A DNA stretch of 64,000 nucleotides from Lytechinus pictus. Taxonomy: Eukaryota > Echinodermata > Echinoidea > Temnopleuroida > Toxopneustidae. A program made the position numbers and the translations under genes. A model generated the notes under the pieces. The model was not told where the DNA came from, ran no database searches, and worked only from the letters and a program-made list of their open reading frames with translations. The DNA is taken from positions 46,820,373 to 46,884,372 of the forward strand of contig NC_087251.1 of NCBI RefSeq assembly GCF_037042905.1. Reading direction: 5' to 3'. Of the stretch, positions 11,091-21,859 are shown piece by piece (positions within the stretch are counted from its first letter, which is position 1; every line of letters starts with the position of its first letter).

Positions 11091-11409
11091 GGTATAAAGT
11101 TTCGCTGTCCTTTAGTCACGTTTCCGTCACAATTGTCACTCCTACTTTGGTCATTGGGTCTTGTATGACATCAAATCAAATCAAATTGAACTTAAGAATT
11201 CATCGAAGTTAGATTTTAGACACATCCAAACTATATGCCTTAAATAATCTGCGGACAATAATTACCATGAGTAATATAGTCATGATAAAGAACATTGTCA
11301 TCATTTAAGAAATAAGTGTGATATCTACTTTTACACAGTATACAATTTTCACAAGTAGATCGAGGTTAGATGCCTGCATGCGGCATGATAACATTTGCAT
11401 TCACGTGAC
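11091..11409. other. Non-coding stretch, nothing recognised
   Basis: No gene, terminal repeat or tandem structure was seen between the repeat array and the LINE fragment. Confidence 0.4.
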
Positions 11410-11641
11410 ATTACAAACGGGAAATATCAGTAGATAATTGTTTTTCGATATGAGGCTTCCAGTGTAATTTATTATCAAAGAGAACATCCCAAAATCTGGT
11501 AATTGAAACATTAAAAAAAAAGAATAGGTCTTGTAGAGTATTGATTTTGTTACTGAAGAGCATATGATTTGTCTTCCGATAGTTGAATGAAAGCTTGTTG
11601 GCTTTATCCAGTCTGTAACATTTGTTAGTTGACATCATCAT
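11410..11641 (-). pseudogene. LINE reverse transcriptase fragment
   Basis: The minus-strand frame contains a KANKLSFNYRKTNHMLFS block, typical of the segment just after the FADD motif in CR1/L2-type LINE reverse transcriptases. The following FWDVLFDNKLHWKPHIEK block corresponds to the conserved LGV-D-L-W-HI motif. The catalytic palm is missing, and no rest of the element was found next to it. It could come from the same clade as the fragment at 3965-4565, which covers a more C-terminal part. Confidence 0.75.
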
Positions 11642-12585
11642 GGGAAAAAAATATTGGAATCGTCAGGGAAAAGTATAAATGAGTGCAAATTAGATATATT
11701 TTGAATGATAATAATATAACGAATAAAAAGGAAGCGCGACAAAGGATTACTTTTAGGAGGATACATTCATACAATAGATGTGCTTTGATCCAAAAGGGCA
11801 TTGCACTTTTAGTTCACTGAGTATATACAAGCTGACATCAACCTGGTATAATTCTGTCACAATAAAAATTTCTTTTTTTGATATTGTACATAATTTCTTG
11901 TTGCAATGCAAATCCTTCCAATATCATGTTCTCACATATCCACTAAAGCCATGAATAGAATAATTATTCATCAAGCAATGTTTTGATTGACGTTATGGCG
12001 AATGTTGCAACGTCTCACCCGATGGAGTATACTCCATTATGTACATAAAGTATGTAAAGTTTAAAAAAAAGTTAACACGTATAACAGAAAATTGTAAATA
12101 GTAAATGTATTTAAAATAAATATGAAATTTGCCCCACGTTTTCAATCTGAAGACATTTGATTGATTGATTTTATTTTATTTCTGCATTCTAGATAAATAT
12201 GCAACATAACATCTAGGTGACACATTTAAGTTTTACAAAACAATAAAGCAATAGTCATAATAAAGCAATGAAAAATATATATCAACAAGAAGCAATATTC
12301 AATTAAAAGAAAAATATCAGTTTAAACGAATGCAGGAGACCGCCATTGGTCTCCTGCATATTTATTACAATATATTGAAATATTGCAATTGTTTTTAAAT
12401 TGCCAATGCCCCATATTTATCCATTTATGTTTTTTTTTAAAATACAAACAAAAATGTTCCGTGGGATATTAATAGACCCATAAAAATGTACATGCATATT
12501 TGATATTGGTAATATATGCTGGTGTCGGCCGTTTATTGAGAACCAGGTTAACATCAATACATGAAATTCATGCAAAACGACCTAC
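11642..12585. other. Probable first intron of the minus-strand gene at 12586
   Basis: AT-rich sequence downstream of the donor at 12585 on the minus strand. A perfect hairpin, TGCAGGAGACC...GGTCTCCTGCA, lies at 12331-12359. No convincing next exon was found. Confidence 0.4.
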
Positions 12586-13086
12586 CCTTTTCCAAAAACG
12601 ATTAGATGAAGTCGGTTCTTGATTCGAGCTCACACCGTTATTCATACGACAACGTCTCCTTGATCTTCTGCTGTGACATCGACCCCTGCTCTCATCTTTG
12701 CCGCCTTTTCCGAATTTGGCGTTTTTAGTTTGACCGATCGTCTGCGTTGATTCTGTCGATGTCGGTCTCTCCTCTGGTGTCATCAGGTCGTCATCGTTCT
12801 CCTTGTCAACGCCTGGTTCTCGATGATCATGCAACCCATCTCCGATTCCATCTTCAAGGAAAATCAATACCTTCCCCATTTCTTGGTCCATCCCCATCCT
12901 TTCTTCTCCAAACGATGAATCGACCCCGGCGAGTTTCCAACACTTCGCGTTGATCTCATGCGCTGTTATACCAAGTTCATCAACCAAGCTGCTGTCATCA
13001 TCAACGGCGATTTCGCGATCAGGCAAAGGCGATTGTTTCGATGATAATGTTCCAGGAGCTGTACTAGCTGTCGTCGAGAACCTCAT
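12586..13086 (-). CDS. First coding exon of an unknown hydrophilic protein
   Basis: On the minus strand ATG at 13086 has A at -3. The frame stays open for exactly 167 codons to a strong donor, AGG|GTAGGT, at 12586/12585 (phase 0). The residues are non-repetitive and well mixed: an N-terminal Ser/Thr/Pro segment, an acidic part, a middle segment with LGITAHEINAKCWKLAG, an acidic DKENDDD stretch, and a basic C-terminal part (SRRSRRRCR, near 140-150) that looks like a nuclear localisation signal. No domain is recognised. The exon is called because long non-repetitive coding sequence, good start context and a consensus donor coincide. Downstream exons should lie below 12580 but were not identified. 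The translation past the donor ends within six codons. Confidence 0.55.
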
Positions 13087-13468
13087 CTTTTGCTATACTA
13101 GCAACTTCAAGACTTGACGGACTGAGGGTATGTTATAAGCTTATCAGGACCCCTTCGTGCACTTACATAGCGGCCAGTGGTCTTTCTCTCTTTATAGTTA
13201 TGACTTTTGAACAACAAGATTAATATTGACACGAAACGGGTGACTGGTCTATATAGATGAGCAAACTCCAACTGTTTTAACTTGACATGCAGCAAACGAC
13301 AACCCTGGATGCCATAGTTTTTTTTAAATTTCCTGCACAAATAACTGGAAGTGGGATGTGTCATGGCTGGTATGTTTTCCATATTAAGAAAATGTCGGTC
13401 TACATACCAAGGAGAGTTCACGGCCGTCATTTAGACTCCTGTCAAAATGCAGGCTTTCTACATACAAC
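13087..13468. other. Upstream flank of the minus-strand gene
   Basis: This is the 5' side of the exon ending at 13086, so it should hold its 5' UTR and promoter. No TATA box or Inr could be assigned. A 107-codon minus-strand frame (13107-13430) has no recognisable features. Confidence 0.3.
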
Positions 13469-13662
13469 AGTTTAAAAAAAATACAACGCTGTTTACTATA
13501 TGAACCTTACAGCAATTGTTTAAACAACTGTTTAAATATTAAGCAACAAAGTTTAATTTTCAATAAATTAATAAATTGTTTAAACGGTTAAACAAATACT
13601 GTAAGGTTCATATAGTAAACAGCGTTAATTGTATAAAATCTTAAACACCGTTTTTACTGTGT
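13469..13662. mobile_element. Foldback MITE, family C copy 2
   Basis: It shares the CTGTTTACTATATGAACC and GGTTCATATAGTAAACAG blocks and the GTTTAAAC-rich centre with copy 1 (6791-7009), in inverted orientation. The right end TTTTTACTGTGT matches copy 1. The left end is partly eroded. Confidence 0.8.
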
Positions 13663-14404
13663 ACAATCAACATGATTTGTAACATGAATCATCATTCTAC
13701 GCTTTATGAAGTATATGCAAAATTTAAGGACTGTCTATACATGGGGGTATATCTGATCTTGTACCGCAAGGTCATACATCCGAACTTTTACATATTTATT
13801 TAAGTTTTTTACATTTATTTGAATTATTAATTAATACATTTATTTCCATGGGACCCCGGGAAGAAAAAAATCGTTATTCATAATCAATCTGAAACGGGTC
13901 AGCCCTACGATATAATGTTTTATGTTTTGTATTACATTCATAGTTATGTATATTTTGTTGATATTTTATGTATTTTTGATAGTGAATAAATCCAATCCAA
14001 TATTCATTTGATAGAACGCCCTTTCCTTTCGGTTACAAAGCACTGTGCATTCCATGTTTGGGCCACAAAAACAATAATGCAAACCAAGAAAACCAAACCA
14101 AACTTAGAATTTCAGTAATAACACAGCATAACTATTTTTCAAATATTCTCCATCGAAGCACGATTATCAATTCTGGTTGTTATCAAAGAGGTAAATTGTG
14201 TGGTTAATTCGATTGTTCATGTATACCTTTCTTGTTAAAAAGCTCAAAGGACATATAACATGAACAAGGTTGTCGTGTGACCTCGGAAGACCTCGGTCAT
14301 GACCTGAGACTTCCTCGGAGTACTTCCTGCACGTGAGTTAATTCCGGAGCATACGTACTCTTTTGTTTTCATTTACCAGGGTCAATTTACTCTTTGTCTA
14401 TATA
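13663..14404. other. Non-coding stretch, nothing recognised
   Basis: AT-rich. An A/T-rich TTTATG/TTTGAT block at 13915-13995 might be a retroelement 3' tail, but no body was recognised. Confidence 0.35.
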
Positions 14405-15122
14405 GAGGCGTCGATCGGGGGGGGGGGTTGAGGCAGGGAATGTTCGCCCCATGAAAATATTGGGGGCACACGTATCGATATGCCCTCGATAATTTTGAGA
14501 ACTTGACAAAATCATAATATACAATGTGAATATATTGTGTTTTGGAAAGCATTGGAAAGCACTTTAAAACCATTAAACTTGGCATAAAGATACTGTTAAA
14601 CATTAAAAAAAGATCGACGCGCTATACAAGCGCAAATTGTATTGTGCCCCAAAATTTGTGGACATTTTTCACATTTTCCACCTACCCCCCCCCCCCCCCT
14701 CCGAAATATGGATCGATCGCCGCTGCTCTCTACTATACAATCAGGGGCGTCTTTTAATTAAGAACAAGATATATATCCAACAAAAGATTATTGCAAATCG
14801 AAGCGGGAGTTCTTTTGTGGTTTAGAATTGAAAACGGAACATTCTATTCACCTATTAAATCATGAAAAGTATGGGTTTTTGCTACAGAAATGATGACAAT
14901 TTCTATATTCCTATCTGAAAAGCGGACATTAGTGAGCACGATCATAAATAAAGAACGAGTTGTGTATCTCAATCTCACTTGCTGATGTCTGTGTAACATT
15001 ACAATCTTATTTTATTTTTGCACCTGCGGAATTATTGGGGGGGGGGGCAAAACGATATGTTTGCCCCCCCCATATTTTCATTGGTGGGGCGATCGCCCCC
15101 CCCCCCAGGATCAACGCCACTG
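14405..15122. mobile_element. Poly-G/C element with GAGGCGTCGATC ends
   Basis: The left end (GAGGCGTCGATCGGGG, then a CCCCATGAAAATATTGGGGG block) and the right end read on the minus strand (CAGTGGCGTTGATCCTGGGG, then CCAATGAAAATATGGGGGG) align over about 90 bp as terminal inverted repeats. TATA flanks both ends. Poly-C at about 14685-14699 is internal. No coding capacity. Confidence 0.65.
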
Positions 15123-16142
15123 TATACAATCAAAATGTATTGATGTATTTCTGATGTATACGATATACTGCTATAAATATTTTTCATGTTATCATTGTAT
15201 ACATTGTAAAATAATATGTTCATGTCAAGTGAATGAATTTTGTTAATAAATTCAAATTCAACATAGCATGAAACAGAGCTACTACATACAGGAACAGAAC
15301 TCAAGCAGGCAAGCATGAATTCTCGCTCAAAAATTGTGGATTGTACTTTAAAATGAATTTCAATTTTCCAGCAACGCTCATCATAATGGTTGTAGACATC
15401 ATTTCTCCAAGATACTTACCGGTTGTGCTACTGATGTTACTAAAAATAATTTAACAGGAAAAATAAAGGTTGGTGATAGCGTTGTATCTGTAAATTCTAG
15501 CATCTGAGTCATCCAATCATTCATCATGCCTAGCCGTTGTAGTAGACTATTTGGACTCAAAGCATTATAATCGGAAACAAAGATTCAAGACACATGATTA
15601 TTCAGTTAAAAAGTACAATTATCATATACTATATGTAACCTCAATAGTTTGAGTATTGCCCTTTTTCTTTCGGAAAACAATTCCCTCTGACGAGAAGTGT
15701 CCCACTTTTAACACCAAGTGTGTAGAGTGCGTCTGTTCGGACTGAGATTTTTCTTTCTTTCACTGCTTGTCTTTTTTTTTTTTTTTTTTTTTTTCTTGGC
15801 TTGTCAAAAAAGGAGTAAAGCGACAAAATTTTATTTTTACACAAACCATCTTATATGAAACCATGGCTCAATCATATATTGTCTTTTTTTCCTTCGTATA
15901 CATATTGCTCTATTCAACCAGGAAATAAAATCTGACAATGATGGGCTTGATGTCTATCAATCGGCGTTGACTTATCACTTGAACTTCAAAGGGGGATGTT
16001 CAATATTTTGACTGTCGTGATTTTCCGATCAAAGGTCTAGTGCCCGTGTCTATTTGACTCCATTTCAAATTAATCGTAAGTACACGTATATGGGAAAGTT
16101 TGTAAGGGGGAAAAATCTGACACGTGTGAACGCATATAAATA
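15123..16142. other. Non-coding stretch with a poly-T tract
   Basis: No gene recognised. A poly-T run at about 15771-15794 could be the tail of a minus-strand retrocopy, but no body was identified. Confidence 0.4.
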
Positions 16143-16320
16143 GGGGCGCCGTGGTCTAGTGGTTAAGACTCTGTCTTTCAGTCTGAGGGACGTGGGTTCG
16201 ATTCCAAACCAGGTTGTGCCTTCCTTCAGCAAGAAATTTACCCACAATGTGCTGCAAACAACCCAGGTGAGGTTAATGGGTACCGGCAGGAAGTAATTCC
16301 TCAAAAAGCCGTGAGCACCG
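16143..16320 (+). mobile_element. tRNA-derived SINE, plus strand
   Basis: It opens GGGGCGCCGTGGTCTAGTGG with A box TGGTCTAGTGGTTAAGA and B box GGGTTCGATTCC, both close to tRNA-Glu. The body has CCTTCCTTCAGCAAGAAATT and AACCCAGGTGAGGTTAATGG blocks, shared with the minus-strand copy at 7344-7502. The element ends where the next element begins (CAGTGGCGTATC at 16322). Confidence 0.85.
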
Positions 16321-16321
16321 G

Positions 16322-17500
16322 CAGTGGCGTATCGTGGGTCACGGCATTGGGGGGGGGGCACCAGCAAAAATTTTGAGTCACTAGGTGAACGCGCGCTCAG
16401 TTGCCAGGTATTCTGACCTTACAGATACATTTTAAGGACAGTGCCATTAAACGGATATGTATCTCGCTGATCAAATAATGCGAGCGCGAAGCGCGAGCTC
16501 AAATTTTGTTATATTCAGACCTAAAAAGGGACATTATTTTTATCAAATATTTGTAATCATGACACGTACCTGTCTTGCTAAGCAATGCGAGCGCGAAGTG
16601 CGAGCTGAAAAATTTGTATATAATGACCTCAAACAGGGAGATTTTAAGGACTATATTTTAGAAATCCATTAAGAGTATACATATCTCACCATAGTCATCT
16701 AATCCGAGTGCAAAGCTCTTGCTGATTTTGTTAGAATTACATCTTAACACATTGAGCACTTGTAGTCATTGTAATCATGATTATTAGCATACGCATCTCA
16801 CTAATCAAATATTGCGAGCGCGAAGCACGAGCTGAAAATTTAGGAAATTCAGACCTGAAGAGGAGCATTCTAAGGCTTGTTTGTAGGAATTCACTAAGAC
16901 CATACATATTTCACTAACCAATCAATTCGAGCGCGAAGCGCGAGCTAAATTTTTTTTTTATATTCAGACCTAAAAAGGGATATTAATTTTTTCAAATTTT
17001 TGTAATCATGATAAGTACCTGTCTCGCTACACAATGCGAGCGCGAAGCGCGAGCTGAAATTTTAGGAAATTTAGATCTGACGTGGGGCATTCTAAGGCTT
17101 ATTTGTACGAATTCACTAAGACCATACGTATTTCACTCACCAAATGATGCGAGCGCGAAGCGCGAGCTGAAATTTTTTTGATATTCAGATCAGAAAAAGG
17201 GACATTTTAAGGACTGATTCTAGGAATTCATGGAGAGCAGACATATCTCACCAATCCACTAATGCGAACGTAAACACGGTCAGGAATTTTTTTATATTAA
17301 GACCTTAAAATGGGGCAATCACTTTAAGTAGTCATGAAAAAGAAGCATACTATTGTACATATACAACAATTATATCTCGAAGTGCGAGGAAATATATTTG
17401 GTGTATATTGACTTGAAAACGGGAGGTTTTGGTACAACCGGATTATATATCTCGTTAAACAGACAACGCGAGCACCAGGAACAATGAAGACATAGGCCCT
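16322..17500 (+). repeat. 111-bp satellite array inside a poly-G/C element
   Basis: A core close to GCGAGCGCGAAGCGCGAGCT appears near 16481, 16587, 16705 (decayed), 16814, 16928, 17037, 17149 and 17263 (decayed), with weaker copies near 17374 and 17466. Spacing is 106-117 bp. Between cores are TATTCAGACCTAAAAAGGGA and CTAAGACCATACATATTTCA blocks. The array is preceded directly by CAGTGGCGTATCGTGGG and a poly-G run, the signature left end of the poly-G/C class, so it looks like an internal expansion of such an element. The best-conserved units are in the middle. Confidence 0.85.
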
Positions 17501-17849
17501 GAGCAAATTATGTTTCATAAAGTTATGAAAAAATGTTTCTTATGTAATATAACATAACATAATTATAATATAATGTAACATTATAATAACCAATAATTTC
17601 TTCTTTCCAATCACGTTTCTCTTCCTTTCTCCCTCTTTTTCTCATTTTCCCAGTTTTTTTTTGTCAGCCGATTGGGGGGGGGGGGTCACGTGCCCTGAGC
17701 ACCGAAATCGGTAAACTAGCTTAGCCGGGGTAACATAGGAGCGGCTTGAGCACCTAACAAGGTGGATATACGTGCGCAATGAATAAAAGATAAATAAATA
17801 AAAATAAACAAATAATAAGAAGAATAAATGATTGGGGTCCGACCACTTG
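17501..17849. other. Non-coding spacer with poly-G run
   Basis: AT-rich sequence and a 13-bp poly-G run near 17673. This may be the distal end of the satellite-bearing element. No gene. Confidence 0.4.
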
Positions 17850-18655
17850 ACCGAAGACCCGCGAGACCGACTTTTTTTTTTCTTCATCAGGTGCCGAGTG
17901 GTTTAAGGCGCCTCGTTTGTGGAGGTGCAGGGAGGGGGAGTGTCCCCCGCGAGAATCAAGCGTGGAAGCTCCGGCGTTCCTGTGAATCGTTCCTTGTCTG
18001 CTCCCGCTCATCTTGATACGTCCTCTGCCTGTTTTCGGGGGGGGGGGGGTAGAGCCAAAATAATTCCCGGTAACTAAGTCCAGAAGGATTTCATTTTAGG
18101 GGGCGGTAGTGAGCAAGCGGGAGGGGAAAAACTCCCCTTTTGATATGGAGCGCCTTTCGCGCGCTCATCATTAAGTGTTTCGCACACTTCTCGTGCTCAC
18201 TACCGCCCCCTAAAATGAAATCCTAGCAAAGCCACTGATTCTGGACATAGTTACCGGGATTTTTTGCTCTGCCCCCCCCCCCTCCAATAACAGGCAGAGG
18301 ACGTATTAAGATGAGCGAGAGCAGATAAGGAACAATTCAAATGAACGTCGGACCTTCCGCGCTTCTCGCGGGGTTGGGGTACACTCCCCTCCCTGCACCC
18401 CACCCCCCCCCCCCGGAACGCGCTTCCCGTGCTCACTACTGCCCCCTGAACTGATCAAATTCAAATTCAAAAGTTTATTGATATACAATCCTGATCATGC
18501 GACTAATTCTAGACGGAATTACTGGGAAATATTTGGCTCTGCCCCCCTCCCCCTCTGATAACAGGCACCTGTTACGCCGCTGCAACGAGGCGCCTTAAAC
18601 CACTCGACCGCGGCGCACCCGATGAAGGGGAACAAAATCGGTCTCGCGGGCTGTC
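17850..18655. repeat. 800-bp inverted repeat (head-to-head tRNA-related repeats)
   Basis: Matching pairs on the two arms, nested around a centre at about 18125-18185, are: AGGGGGCGGTAGTGAGCA (18098) with TGCTCACTACCGCCCCCT (18193); CTCATCTTGATACGTCCTCT (18008) with the reverse form near 18297-18317; GTGGTTTAAGGCGCCTCGTT (17898) with AACGAGGCGCCTTAAACCAC (18584). The block GCCGAGTGGTTTAAGGCGCC resembles a tRNA-Leu/Ser A box, so each arm probably derives from a tRNA-related SINE. The right arm contains an extra segment around 18400-18580. Confidence 0.8.
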
Positions 18656-19063
18656 AACTATAGTTATAATCAATTTCTGTATATTACTAATACTGCACTG
18701 ATCACCAAGAACGAATGAAGATATTCAATCCTTTTTGTTTGTTTGGTCACATCAAAACCCTACTATAGGGTTTGGGTGTGGGTTTGGGTTTGGGGGGCAA
18801 ATTAGGGGTGGTGCCACTAAAAAGGGGCAGGGGTGATCATCCTCCAATGATATTTCAAGTAGTGATAAAAATAGGGGAAAAGGGAGGGAAAGGAAGGAAA
18901 AGAGGGAAATAAGACAAGAAATATTACAAGGAAAGGTCTGCATGGGCCGATAATTCTATAATTCAATTTTTAAAAGAAAATATGACGTCAATTTTAGACC
19001 GTCTTGCCCCCCCCCCCCCCCCCATCAAAATACATTGCTGCCCCTGTACACCATAATGGCTTA
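18656..19063. other. Non-coding spacer with TTTGGG-type repeats
   Basis: TTTGGG/GTGGG repeats at about 18769-18798 and a poly-C run at about 19006-19023 are the only structure. No gene. Confidence 0.4.
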
Positions 19064-19117
19064 GTGCTAGTCCAATTCGTCTACTCATCATGTCATCTAA
19101 TAACTAGTTGGTTCAAT
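19064..19117. repeat. Left arm of a degenerate 17-bp repeat array
   Basis: CCAATTCGTCTACTCATCAT and CATCTAATAACTAGTTGGTT are reverse complements of the TTAGACGA/ACCAAATGGT-type units in 19643-19850. The two blocks formed one inverted array before the element at 19118 inserted. Confidence 0.6.
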
Positions 19118-19634
19118 CCCGGGGGGGGGGGCACTCGACCAAAAAAGTGGTAGGGGTGTGCCGCGGGCGAGACAAAAAACGGGGGCCTTGGAGCGGGCTC
19201 ATTGTAAAAAGGAAGGTCCTCGGAACGGGCTTCGGAACTACAAATGTTTGTGAAAACGGGGGTCCTTGGAACGGGTCGCCTGCGTGCGAGTGCGTATGCA
19301 TCCCTATGGAACGTATACTTGCAGCTAGCCCGGCGGCACGACTGACGGGCGCGCTAGCGCAGAGGCGATGGTCGGACAGCGAGCTGCGGCCGCTTTTCAC
19401 CAAAATTGCGACCGGAACGGCGTAACGGAAAATATGCGAAGCCATGGAGCGGATTTTTTCTTCTTTTTTCTCGAGAAGAAGAAAATGCTATGCTCTGGAG
19501 CGGCTTTCTTTGTTCTTTTTCTCAATAAGACAAAAATGCTATGCCTCGGAACGGAAATTTGAGTGTAAAAATGGGGGTCCCCTCCGCGGCACATACCCAC
19601 TATGCATTATATACTGAGTGCCCCCCCCCCCCGG
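19118..19634. mobile_element. hAT-like non-autonomous element with 8-bp TSD
   Basis: The ends are CCCGGGGGGGGGGGCACTC on the left and, on the opposite strand, CC(G)nCACTC on the right. GGTTCAAT flanks both sides exactly (19110-19117 and 19635-19642), an 8-bp target-site duplication typical of hAT transposition. The interior has GGAACGGG repeats and a CG-rich core at about 19300-19420, which gives open frames on both strands but no transposase similarity. Confidence 0.75.
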
Positions 19635-19642
19635 GGTTCAAT

Positions 19643-19850
19643 AGCCATTTATTGACAATAGACCAACTGGTTATTAGACGAAAGGGTCAAAGATGAAATG
19701 GTGATTGGACCAAATGGTTATTGGACCAAATGGTTTTGAGACGAAGTTTTGATGGACAGACTGGCATATTAGACTAAATGAAAGAAGACGGTGTGGTGAG
19801 TAGACAAGTTGGCAGTAGACGAATTGGTAATTTACCGTCCAGATAGCCCT
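19643..19850. repeat. Right arm of a degenerate 17-bp repeat array
   Basis: Degenerate units of the type TTGGACCAAATGGTTA and TTAGACGAAATGG recur roughly every 16-18 bp. The array is the inverted partner of 19064-19117. Confidence 0.7.
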
Positions 19851-20695
19851 TTGAGATTTGGTGTCCCTAATTAAATTTTATTGTGATTCTTAAACTGGAA
19901 TAAACTTTTTGTCAATTGTGGAGTTTTCTTGGAGGAACTAACTATAATATTCCATATTTGTTATTCAGTATAATGAAATACAAGAGAAATATTGAAGATG
20001 GCATATCGTCTATTGAATTTCTTCATTTGCATACTTACTGACTATATTATATGCATATCACGATATTTGTGCCAATGAGCGAAACTTAAAAATTGCAAAA
20101 CATTATCATTTCACACCCGATTTCCATTAAATGTTTCAGATTATGCATGCCTGATTTTCCTCTCTCTATTCACATAACCTTTATTCTCTGTTTCTATAAT
20201 ATTCTCGTAATCACTACAAAGTGGACTCTCGAGAAAACGAGTTATTTTTGTCAGAGCGCGCTCTTTAATACCAAACGATTCAGCAAAAAATAAGGGGATT
20301 TCCCATTTTTCCTTTTTACGTTTGTTGGTTGACTTGTCCTTGACAGTAATTGCTGACAGTATGATAACTTGATATGAATTCTTTAGGTTGGGGATAGACC
20401 GTCCAAGATATACATCGAATGAACATTTAGCATATCTATCTGATTTCCAGGGGGTTCTGCGCTCATACCTGCGAATGCTATATCGTGGTATGATATATTG
20501 ATTCATTATTATGATTGTTTTACTCATGTTTGAAACGCAAATGATGTAAATGAAATACAACAGAAAACTGATTTTTACAAAATAGTCCCGGAATTCATAA
20601 AGACATGGTATAGACGGCGAGCTCGAGTCCTTCCCTCAAATTTCACCTTAAACTCTCCGGTCTATACGTTAATACTTTATTATGACATGCATTGC
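19851..20695. other. Non-coding stretch, no gene recognised
   Basis: A 139-codon minus-strand frame (20141-20560) is open but lacks recognisable domains and splice context. Nothing else was seen. Confidence 0.35.
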
Positions 20696-21032
20696 GTTAT
20701 CAACATGGCGCAATTTCTTTGATTTTGGCTTGCCCAAAACATGGGCGGAAATCCCAGGGGGACAGGGGGGACGCGTCCCCCCTACCCAAAATAGTAAGGG
20801 GGACACAATATCAAATGTCCCCCTACTATTTTTGATCTTTTGTGATGGAAAGGAATACATCATTCAAAATCGAAATAATACATGTATTTTGGGGGAGATG
20901 ACCTTACTTTTTGGGTGATAACCTTTTTTTTTTAATGCTTGTCAAATTTTCCAGCCCCTGGTCCCCCCTACCTTTGGGGAGAGATTTCCGCCCTTGCCTA
21001 GCAAAGCATTATGCGCCATGTTGGTAGCCCAT
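20696..21032. mobile_element. Nested inverted-repeat element (GGGCGGAAATC ends)
   Basis: Outer inverted arms (TATCAACATGGCGCAATTTC near 20699; ATTATGCGCCATGTTGGTA near 21009) enclose an inner pair, GGGCGGAAATCCCAGGGGGA at 20743 and GAGATTTCCGCCC ending at 20993. The inner element is about 250 bp and holds GGGGGACA units and a TGCTTGTCAAATTTT block shared with other poly-G/C elements. An insertion of one foldback element into another fits this arrangement. Confidence 0.6.
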
Positions 21033-21043
21033 TGAATTGCTCT

Positions 21044-21191
21044 GGGGCCCGTTGCAGAAAGAGCTGCAATCAAACGCAACTCTAGAAATCATGCGTAACT
21101 TGGTTTTCAACCAATCAACAGCGCGCATTTTGGACTTGCGATTGATTTTTTTACTTGCGTTTAAACGCAACTCTTTCTGCAACGGACCCCT
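21044..21191. mobile_element. Short foldback MITE (GGGGCCCGTTGCAGAAAGAG)
   Basis: The left arm GGGGCCCGTTGCAGAAAGAG pairs with the right arm CTCTTTCTGCAACGGACCCC. Inner blocks AAACGCAACTCT also pair. About 150 bp, non-coding. Confidence 0.8.
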
Positions 21192-21859
21192 GATCATGTT
21201 TAACCAGGGGCGAGGGGACCGCCTCGATGGTTTTAAATAGAAAGAAGAGCATGCAAAAAGTTTTAGGGTTGTTAACTGTATATCACCCCTTTTATTCAAT
21301 TGAGTAAAAAGTAAATAAAAATGGCGTAACCTGTAGATCTCCCCGCCCCTTCGAAAAATATTCACGCCGCCCAAGTCTTTGACACTAAAACAACATGAAC
21401 CACGTTTCCTGACAAAACATCTTAAATTTCATACCGCAAAGACTGGAGGACTTCTATTCAACATAATAAATTAATAATTTTGATCCCGGATCTAAACTGG
21501 CTTCTATACGTCATGACGAATGTGAGACCTAATATCATGTCAAACTCAATTCATTGACTTTCTCTCCGCTATAAAATCTAATTCCTAATAAAAAGCAATA
21601 TTTTTAGATCAATAATGTTTGGGAACGTCTATGAACTACTATAACACTAATTCATTTATTCAATTGAAAACTCTAAATGTTTTATACCCCACATGCCCCC
21701 GAACCGCGAATTATTCATATTTCGTTTCACTCTGGTGAAAACAAAGGGTGCATTGGCAAAAATGTGTATATATATACTAATATTCAATTCAATTCAATTT
21801 TTCAATTTCAATTTTCAATACTAATATGAGCGCACCTGATATATTCAGATGGTCTGCTT
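21192..21859. other. Non-coding stretch, nothing recognised
   Basis: AT-rich. A short TCAATTCAATTCAATTTTTC tract lies at about 21786-21815. Confidence 0.4.

Noticed and set aside
12747-12953. Plus-strand frame opposite the orphan exon
   Set aside because: Shadow of the minus-strand exon, which has start context and a donor.
16322-17500. CRISPR-like array (regular repeats with spacers)
   Set aside because: The spacers between cores are themselves repeated, so this is a tandem satellite; the genome is eukaryotic.
18769-18802. Telomere-like TTTGGG repeats
   Set aside because: Only a few imperfect units, not TTAGGG, and embedded in interstitial sequence.
19108-19445. Open frames over 100 codons on both strands
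   Set aside because: They coincide with the CG-rich core of the hAT-like element; neither resembles a protein family.
20141-20560. 139-codon minus-strand frame
   Set aside because: Open by chance in AT-rich sequence; no recognisable features, start context or splice partners.
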